Source: Ziziphus jujuba | Taxonomy: Eukaryota; Streptophyta; Magnoliopsida; Rosales; Rhamnaceae | Assembly: GCF_031755915.1 (NCBI RefSeq) | Contig: NC_083389.1 | Location: forward strand, 24,055,001-24,119,000 | Direction of reading: 5' to 3' | DNA: 64,000 nt | Shown: positions 57,481 to 64,000 of the stretch, in pieces | How the letters are laid out: the number at the start of each line of letters is the position of its first letter | Numbering within the stretch: the stretch's first letter is position 1 | Notes under the pieces: model-generated | Told to the model about the DNA's origin: nothing | Databases searched by the model: none | Seen by the model: the letters and a program-made list of their open reading frames with translations, nothing else | Made by a program: the position numbers and the translations under genes

Positions 57481-58615
57481 TGATACGAACCTAGGACGAC
57501 CTGCACCTAAATCCATATTATATTAGCTCGGATCTAATTATGTTCAAGTTCTAATGGTCACCTTGACCCCTAACCAACCTGTGATTAGAAACCTTGGTAT
57601 ATAATGAAGACACCACAATAGGTGATGGAAGGCCTATTGATAAGTCAAACCAAAACACTCATTCACTAATGGTGTTTTAGGTGTTCAAAAGAATAAAGAG
57701 AATTCAATCTCACAAATAATTTTCTGTCTAAAATTCAAGTTCAATTCTTATTGAAAAATAAGTCTTTAAATAGGCTAAAAATTCATGAAATAAACCCTAA
57801 AAAAAAAGGAAAAACCGACTATACAAAGTAGTTTCCTATGGTGGCCGAAATTCTCACTTCTTTCCTAATCTAATTTGGATTAATTAATTCCTTTATTTTG
57901 AAATAGGAATTAATTAATTTACAATGAAAATAATAAAATAATAACTTTCCTAAACTTATTTCTCCAGAAAATAAATAAATAAAAACCAAAAAGTAATGGT
58001 AATTTCCTAAAACAAAAAGTAGAGTCAAATTAGAAAATTAAAATACTATCTTTTTGACTAAGTTGATTTTGACCAATCTTTAACCTCTTTAAGCTCCAAA
58101 TCAGCTTCTATATTCTTTTCAGGACGTAAAATAAGCTTATTATTGAGTCCCACATGTTTCCCTTGCTTGGAGGAAAGAGAAAAAGCCAACTCAGCACAAT
58201 ACAGTAAAGCCAACACAAAATACAGCAAAAACAGGCCAAATTTACTAACTGTCCGTACAACCCCTTTTTGGAGGACTTTGAAGCTAGTGTGACTTGATTC
58301 CATGTCCTCTTAGACATATGTATTGAATCCATGAAACATTGGAACCATTTCATGCTTCCCGGCCTCTATAATTGCACCAAAACTGCTACCCGGGTCCGTA
58401 CTGACTTCCACTACTTGTATGCTCAAGATAGATCTTAGATCTTTGGGTATGGACAAACTCTTTTGAATATGAATTACTCCCTGGATAAAGACAACAATAT
58501 TATCCTTAAACTTCTTAGCTTGAGCCCTAGTGATCGGTCCGGTCTTCATCCGTATCGGGTTGACACCCCAGCAGGTTGTCGGTTGAGCGGGTTCAGGCAG
58601 ATTTGCATCACTTAT
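57476..58615. repeat. Imperfect target duplication around solo LTR-1
   Basis: TTTAT (57476-57480) and CTTAT (58611-58615): 4 of 5 bases agree. Confidence 0.7.
57481..58610 (-). mobile_element. Solo LTR-1 inside the CACTA element
   Basis: An 1130-bp LTR-1 (TGATACGAACCTAGGACG to GATTTGCATCA on the plus strand), no internal part. It is similar to the solo LTR at 20702 (shared GACGACCTGC start and CTATTGATAAGTCAAAC), suggesting the same subfamily. Confidence 0.9.
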
Positions 58616-59106
58616 TCTTTAAAGTTCTATCACAATATGATTATATTGCACCATGTTATCACCATGGAAATATTAGAAAGTTCCATCACTTTGCATATAC
58701 TAATTACTTGTACTGTTGTATTTATGTAATGATTTCTATTCATCATACTGTTGTATTTGTGTAATGATTTCTATTCATGTTCATGATGATCATGCTCCAT
58801 TTTAACTAGGTTAATATAACTTATGATGTCTTTTGAATGTGCTTTGTTTGCATATATTAATTATTTATATTTATATTCGCACTTAATAATTTCTTTATGT
58901 TTGTGTTATTATCAATTTCAATATAATTTTATTTTTTAAAACAAGGGTGTCATCATAATAAAATATATTACACCATCTTATCATCTTGGACAAGCACCTA
59001 ATAAGAAAAAAGAGTTTTTTTTTTTTTTTTTTTGCAATTGATTGCCTCTACAGTGACAATCATGATCCTAATAGGATATTTCTTAAACTGAATTAGGAGG
59101 ATTAGA

Positions 59107-59137
<31 letters not shown>

Positions 59138-59929
59138 TTGTTTTTATTCCAATTCATTATAGTATTTAGAGTAACAATGATTCTATTCCCTTTAATGAAA
59201 CCTTGTGCAAGTTATTTTTAGATTGAGAATTCCTTGTATATTTGTGTAGAGTTTGTTTTGATTGAAAGTTAATTATGTATTTTCTGGTTGAATTTATGCT
59301 CAATCATGAATGTTATTGGCTTAATAAAAAAATGTTTTATGGGTGAAATTATTATTGCATTTTTTTAGAGTTTATCTTTTTTTCCCTAAATGTTTTGTCA
59401 AATATTCACAAATACATTTAATGTTCTTGGAGAATTTCAATGGGAGTGAGGGATATTTATTATAGAATGCTATTAGAGCTGAATCAGTTATGCACATTTT
59501 TTCTCCCTAATATCAATCAATTAGTAATTTGTTTCTAATTTGTTTCGTTTGTATTTTGTCTTCAATTTTTTTTAACATTTTTTTATATTTAAGCATGAGA
59601 TGGTATGATTACAACAAACATGCCTAGATACAGTTTATGGTACGACTATAATAAGCATGGATAATGGTGCGTGCTTTTCAAATTACATTGTAGCATCTCA
59701 CAAGTATAAATTATATTGTTTTCTTTATTCATGTTATATACAGATGCTTTTTCTTCTTTAATATTTTGTGTTTGCAATGTAAATATAGTGTGATAACAAT
59801 TTCATATATGTAATGAAATTTATAATAATATAATCAGTTTTATACTTTTTGGTTAAACATATAATTGAAATTATATAATATTATTAATATCTATTAAAAT
59901 ATTAACATGCATAAGCATAATTCACTACC
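58611..59929 (+). other. CACTA 3' noncoding region
   Basis: AT-rich, no gene visible. It has a poly-T run (59017-59033), an AT repeat (59108-59131), and a copy of the sequence at 57308-57370 (at 58773-58840). Confidence 0.55.
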
Positions 59930-60881
59930 AAACTGTTCGTCGCTCAAATTATATTTCACCAACCAATTCAATGGATACCAAAGTAAAGGTTTACAGAGAT
60001 CCAATATTGGTAACTGATAATGCCATTTCTATAAATGAAGTTGGTTGCTTCTACATCTTCTAACTTCATTAATTGTTATTGACCAATTCTCAGTCACTAA
60101 AAAAGGGATACAGTGACTAACATTTTGGTCATTAAAATGCATTTCAAATTGGAAATGACTATTATTAACCACACCATTCGTTAGTGAAAAGTTCTCGATG
60201 ACCAAATAATAGTTACAAAGTAATAAATTTTGCCACCAAATGTAACTAGCCACTATACCTACAATTTTAGTGACATCAAATATTTGTCACTAAAACAACA
60301 TTTAAGGATCAAACGATTAGTCATTGAAAATAAATTTTGGTGACCAAATGATATTGCTGCTAAAACTATATTTTTGCAACCAACTACATGGTCGTTCAAA
60401 AACTCTTTCGATGACTAAAACGTTTTCTCATTGAAGATAGTTTTTAGGGACCACCATTTTGGCCACAAAGATTTTTATAATGGTCCCATGACATTTTTTG
60501 GTAACCAAGTTATAAGTTTTTGATGACCAAAGTATATGCTTAAAGTGACCATAAATAGTCACCAACATAGCATTGAGTGACCAAATACTGGTCGCACATA
60601 TATATTTTTTTTGGGTTGGTAAAAGCTTAAAATTGGTGTCCTTCCTAATATTCATGGAGTTTTAAGGACTAATTTATGGTCACAGACTCATTAAAAACTG
60701 ATCACTAAATCCTCAAAAGATTTAGTAGCCAACATGTATTGGTCACTAAAGAGAATCTGTTACTACGTTTAAGCGACCACATGGTAACCATAGTTTTTTG
60801 GTCTCTAAAAAACACTGGCGACCAAAATAGGATGTTTTGCAACCAAATTAATGGTTGTCAAAAGGCTTTTTTTCAATAGTG
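59930..60881 (+). repeat. CACTA 3' subterminal repeats and terminus
   Basis: About 20 or more copies, in both orientations, of a short motif of the type TGACCAAA / TTTGGTCA (also GGTCACTAAA, GCGACCAAAA), followed by TTTTTTTCAATAGTG at the end. Clustered subterminal repeats of about 10-16 bp are the binding sites of the CACTA transposition proteins in known elements. Binding here is inference. Confidence 0.85.
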
Positions 60882-61622
60882 GTTCTATTTGAATTTCAAG
60901 CAAGTTTTGCTTATTCCAATCAAAGGCATCGTGTGGAAACCAATTCTAATCATATTTGGCATCCTATATAGCATACTGGAGCTGATCTGGAGCCTAAACT
61001 AACTAGTAATTTGAATAAGACAGCTTAGTTGGCAAACTAGTCAACTAGTTTCCTAATCTGAAATTTGACTTTTTATTTTAGGAAATAGTCTTGTATTTTG
61101 GTTTCTATTTATTTATTTGCTGGATAAATTAATTTAGGAATGTTGATATTTTATCATTTTGATTGTAAATTAATTTCTAGTTCAAAATTAAGTAATTAAT
61201 TAATCCAAATTAGTTTTGGAAACATAGAAAATTCGGCACTTACCTATTCCTATTCTATGTTGGTCGAATTTTACTTCTTGTTTCTAGGTTTTTTTTTTTT
61301 TTTTTTTTTTTTTTTGTGATTCAAACCTATTTAAATGCTTATTTTCTCAACAATATTCAATACATCATTCATACAAAAAATTACTTGTGAGAAATAATTT
61401 TCTTTGTTCTCTCTGAACACCTAAAATATCGAATAGAGATCGAGTATTTTAATTTGACTTATCAATGGGATATCCATCATCTATTGTGGCATCTTCATTA
61501 TATACCAAGATTTCTAAACACAAGTTTATTGGGAATCACGGTAACCATCAAAATCTAAACTTAATTTCGATCCAAGCTAATTTAATATGGATTTAGGAGC
61601 GAGTCGACCTAGATTCGTACCA
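60882..61622 (+). repeat. Partial LTR-1 (3' part) next to the CACTA end
   Basis: The last 741 bp of an LTR-1 (TTTCAAGCAAGTTTTGC onward to TAGATTCGTACCA). The left part of this LTR is not found on the other side of the CACTA remnant. A 31-nt T-rich run is present (61291-61316). Confidence 0.86.
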
Positions 61623-62201
61623 CATCCCTTAACACTATTAAATGCATATTCTCTAGCTCTCCATGCTTTATTATAGCTTATATTCGCCACATATTTTTGA
61701 AAAAATTCATGTTGAATTTCTTTGGGTTTATAAACACATGCAATCCCTTCATATTTAGATTAAAACATTACCTGATAACCCAGCTACTCGTCTACTTATG
61801 TTCCCGATGCATGATACATAACGAGCAATTGTGTACATTGTCAAAAATTCTTAGAATGAATATTTCCCCATTCTTTAGTTTGGTCGCACGCAGTCGCCGT
61901 TTACAAGTATTTTTCAAACATACAACCTCATCTCGTTATATAGTTTACCTCACCTTAAACTCTTTATTTACGTGCATGTAATAAAAACTCAATTTATTAT
62001 GTAACTCACGTTTGTTATGAAATATCTGTCCACTACAATGCTCTTGTAGCCTGTAAACTTTGATGAAAGTATGACCATAGAACAACTTCTATTGCTCAAT
62101 GGAAAGTGGTTGGTGGTAGCACGATGAACCCTAACATCATAAACTCCTTCATTATTCAGTTCAGGATGCATATCATTATTATCATCTCGCAACTCATATT
62201 C

Positions 62202-62372
62202 TGTAACATCCCACATCGGTTGGAGAGGGGCACGAATCGGTCTTTATAAGGCTGTGGACACCTCTCCCCTCAAGACTCGTTTTGACAAAACCTTGAGGTC
62301 AGGGAGGAGAGAGGGAGTGAACCCTGGGCGAAAGAGAACAATATCTTGATGCGGGTGGATAGGGCCGTTACA
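62202..62372 (+). mobile_element. Solo TRIM LTR inside the MULE gene
   Basis: 171 bp from TGTAACATCCCACATCGG to GGGCCGTTACA, same family as 26422-26778. Flanks TATTC (62197-62201) and TGTTC (62373-62377) agree at 4 of 5 bases. It has a stretch of about 25 bp (62233-62257) with TTTATAAGG that both LTRs at 26422 lack. Confidence 0.9.
62245..62250 (+). promoter_or_regulatory. Probable TATA box of the TRIM LTR
   Basis: TATAAG in CTTTATAAGGC, in the LTR segment missing from the other TRIM copy. Function is inferred from sequence only. Confidence 0.5.
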
Positions 62373-63068
62373 TGTTCAAATTCTACATAATTACGATCAA
62401 CATCATCCAATTGCATACTAACATCATCTCCTTCTACATTGTAATTCTCATAATTATTAATATTATACAACTGCTTGTACTCCTCTTGGTTGGGAAACCA
62501 TTCAACAGAGCTACCTCCAACATGTATTCATGGATGTTAAATGATGTCCAACACCACGGACATCAACTTGATCTCTAAACTAACTTTCATGAACTACAAT
62601 GTCATGAAATGTAGCGTCAATAGATTCAAATTCGGAAACTTGTGGTAGACGAACACCAATTGGAGGACGAGCAAAATATAAATGATTACTCCCACTATCC
62701 CAGGCAAAAGATGTTTCACGGACTTTTCTAGATACTTATTCAACTTTGGAAATTATCTCAACATACAATGGAGGTCACATTATCGTTATTCCTCCATTCC
62801 TCACTTCTTGAAGAAAGCATTTCACATCCCTATCATCACGTATTTCTATAGGATCCAATGTTTCTACACATCGTCCGTATGCTTTAGCAAAAATTCATTT
62901 CGATCTATCTCAATAAAATTGACATCTCATCCTCTAATTAAGATTTTGTGCATCTTTTGCCAACAGAAACCATTCTAGTTTTACCATTTTGATACTCCCA
63001 AAGACCACATCATCTCTCACCAATGTTCCATCGTATAAAAACGTAATTACAATATCCTCATCTTCCAT

Positions 63069-64000
63069 TTCACTATAAAATTAAATGAATTGTGTTAAAC
63101 TAAATTAATAAATTTATAAAAATATGAATAATACTAAGCAAACATATTAATAGTTTAAAAAAAATGTGATTCTGCTTTCTTTTTCCGCCAAATCTTAACA
63201 TTTTCCTACATTTAGTTAGTGGAAAAGAGTTGTAAAGTAGCAAAAACTGGCAAACTAATAGAAAATCATGGAACTATATCTTTTTCACCCATTTTCCTAT
63301 GGTTTTACTGGTTTGGTGAATTTGCAAATCTACAAAAATTTTTCCAATTTTTCACACCATATGTAAGATAAGTACTTTCAAATTTAAATATAATAGTTCA
63401 TAAACTAATTTATTATATACCCATATAAAAAAAAATCCTTAATATAAATTCATTTAACATAAATTGGAGCTTCAAGAGAAAGAAAAAAGAGCAAATTCCT
63501 TACCTGAGTTTAGCTCCAAAAGTGAGAAAATACAAAATAACAGAGTAAGAAAGTAGAAAGTAAGAGAAAAAAACTTTATGAAAAAGATGAAGATAAGAAC
63601 TGAAATATATGAGAAAGGGGGAAAAAATGGAATAGGAAAGAATATTTGTTGCTTTTCAATTTTAGTCGAGGCATTTTTATCCATAGATAGCTAATTTTTT
63701 ATTTTTACAAAAAAAAAAATTGTTATTTTTCAATTGTTGCTTTGTAGAGTGATCATTTTTCGAAAAAACCAAAATTATAAAACATATAACATAGAAGGGG
63801 AAAAAACATATTCAGTACCAAACGTTTAATTTCTGCTCCAAAACTAAATATCCCAGGCTGACATAAAATATTTTACTTCATTGATTAAAAATCAACCAAA
63901 GAAATACGGAAGAAACAAGAATTAATCTATCCTACAGAAGAGCGCTGTCCACTATTTCCAGCTATCTTCTCGATAGTTCTCCTTTTCTATACCCACGACC
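63069..64000. other. Upstream of the MULE gene, no gene seen
   Basis: AT-rich. On the minus strand CTCAGGTAAGG at about 63507-63497 could be a splice donor and ATAGTGAAATGG just before the start codon an acceptor, which would give a 5' untranslated intron of about 430 bp; this is weak. No other coding region or inverted terminus was recognised to the window end. Confidence 0.4.

Larger units (their letters stand above)
53711..60881 (+). mobile_element. CACTA (En/Spm) DNA transposon, decayed, left end not found
   Basis: The transposase remnant (53711-57256) is followed by noncoding DNA and a terminal region with dense subterminal repeats. It ends TTTTTTTCAATAGTG at 60881, which is the inverted CACTATTGAAAAAAA expected of a CACTA terminus. 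A solo LTR-1 at 57481-58610 lies inside. No matching left terminus was found, so the start given is the start of the coding remnant only. Confidence 0.82.
61623..63068 (-). pseudogene. MULE transposase, N-terminal part
   Basis: The likely start is the ATG at 63068 (MEDEDIVITFLYDGTLVRDD). Read on: a segment with PIEIRDDRDVKCFLQEVRNGGI (near 62850-62780) and an Asp/Asn-rich stretch around the TRIM LTR. Then the DNA-binding region with LKNTCKRRLRATKLKNGEIFILRIFDNVHNCSL and HREHK (61900-61780), a Cys/His layout known from MuDR-type proteins. It ends with YVANISYNKAWRAREYAFNSVKG (61690-61630). The catalytic DDE domain is absent: the coding stops at the LTR-1 end at 61622. Stops and frameshifts are present. 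MULE assignment rests on remembered motifs; no terminal inverted repeats were found. Confidence 0.7.

Noticed and set aside
59946..60655. Possible short gene in the CACTA subterminal region
   Set aside because: The frames follow the TGACCAAA repeats and no motif is present.
63690..64000. Terminal inverted repeat of the MULE
   Set aside because: The region is A- and T-rich with weak resemblance only, and no partner end is in the window.

Overview
This is AT-rich nuclear DNA from a plant, almost certainly a eudicot. It consists of mobile elements inserted into one another. I found no intact host gene, no tRNA or rRNA gene and no CRISPR array. The evidence for a plant is the set of families present: Ty3/gypsy elements with an initiator-Met-tRNA primer site, an Athila-like gypsy element, a Ty1/copia element, a TRIM (miniature LTR element), a CACTA (En/Spm) transposase with TNP2-type domains, and a MULE transposase. 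Clade names come from remembered family motifs, not from a search. The species cannot be named from the sequence.

Family names used below. LTR-1 is a gypsy LTR of about 1.1 kb (ends TGATGCGAATCC and TTCGTATCA). LTR-2 is a related gypsy LTR of about 0.87-0.96 kb (starts TGATGAGGACATGA, same 3' end). LTR-3 is the Athila-like LTR of about 1.7 kb (starts TGTTAGGCCTAAAATATT). LTR-4 is the copia LTR of about 1.0 kb (TGTTGAAATG to CCATCA).

Layout. 1-16755: an old plus-strand gypsy element (gag, protease, RT, RNase H, integrase, 3' LTR-1; its 5' end lies before the window). It is split by a minus-strand LTR-2 element at 669-6239 (target duplication GTGAA) and by a rearranged minus-strand LTR-1 element at 8248-14559. 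16756-18256: a minus-strand gag and leader remnant. 18257-31070: a second plus-strand LTR-1 element, whose gag is split by a solo LTR (20702-21822, duplication GATGG) and by a minus-strand LTR-2 element (22013-29764). The latter itself carries a solo LTR-3, a complete TRIM, and a tandem array of LTR pieces. 31071-32021: a partial LTR-1 followed by a primer site and leader. 32022-38227: a nearly complete copia element. 38228-46333: two oppositely oriented Athila-like remnants with gypsy pieces between them; each carries a copia LTR at the same site, forming an inverted repeat. 46334-50711: a partial LTR-1 joined to a 5'-truncated second copia copy. 50712-60881: AT-rich DNA and a decayed CACTA element with a solo LTR-1 inside it. 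60882-64000: the end of an LTR-1 and the N-terminal part of a MULE transposase carrying a solo TRIM LTR.

No element in the window looks able to move on its own: each coding region has stops, frameshifts, lost catalytic residues or large deletions. Notable features: the same RT-to-integrase fusion in two separate insertions, an LTR-derived tandem array with an alternating repeat order, a TRIM whose two LTRs both lack the TATA-containing segment seen in another copy, and an inverted duplication that kept a copia insertion site.
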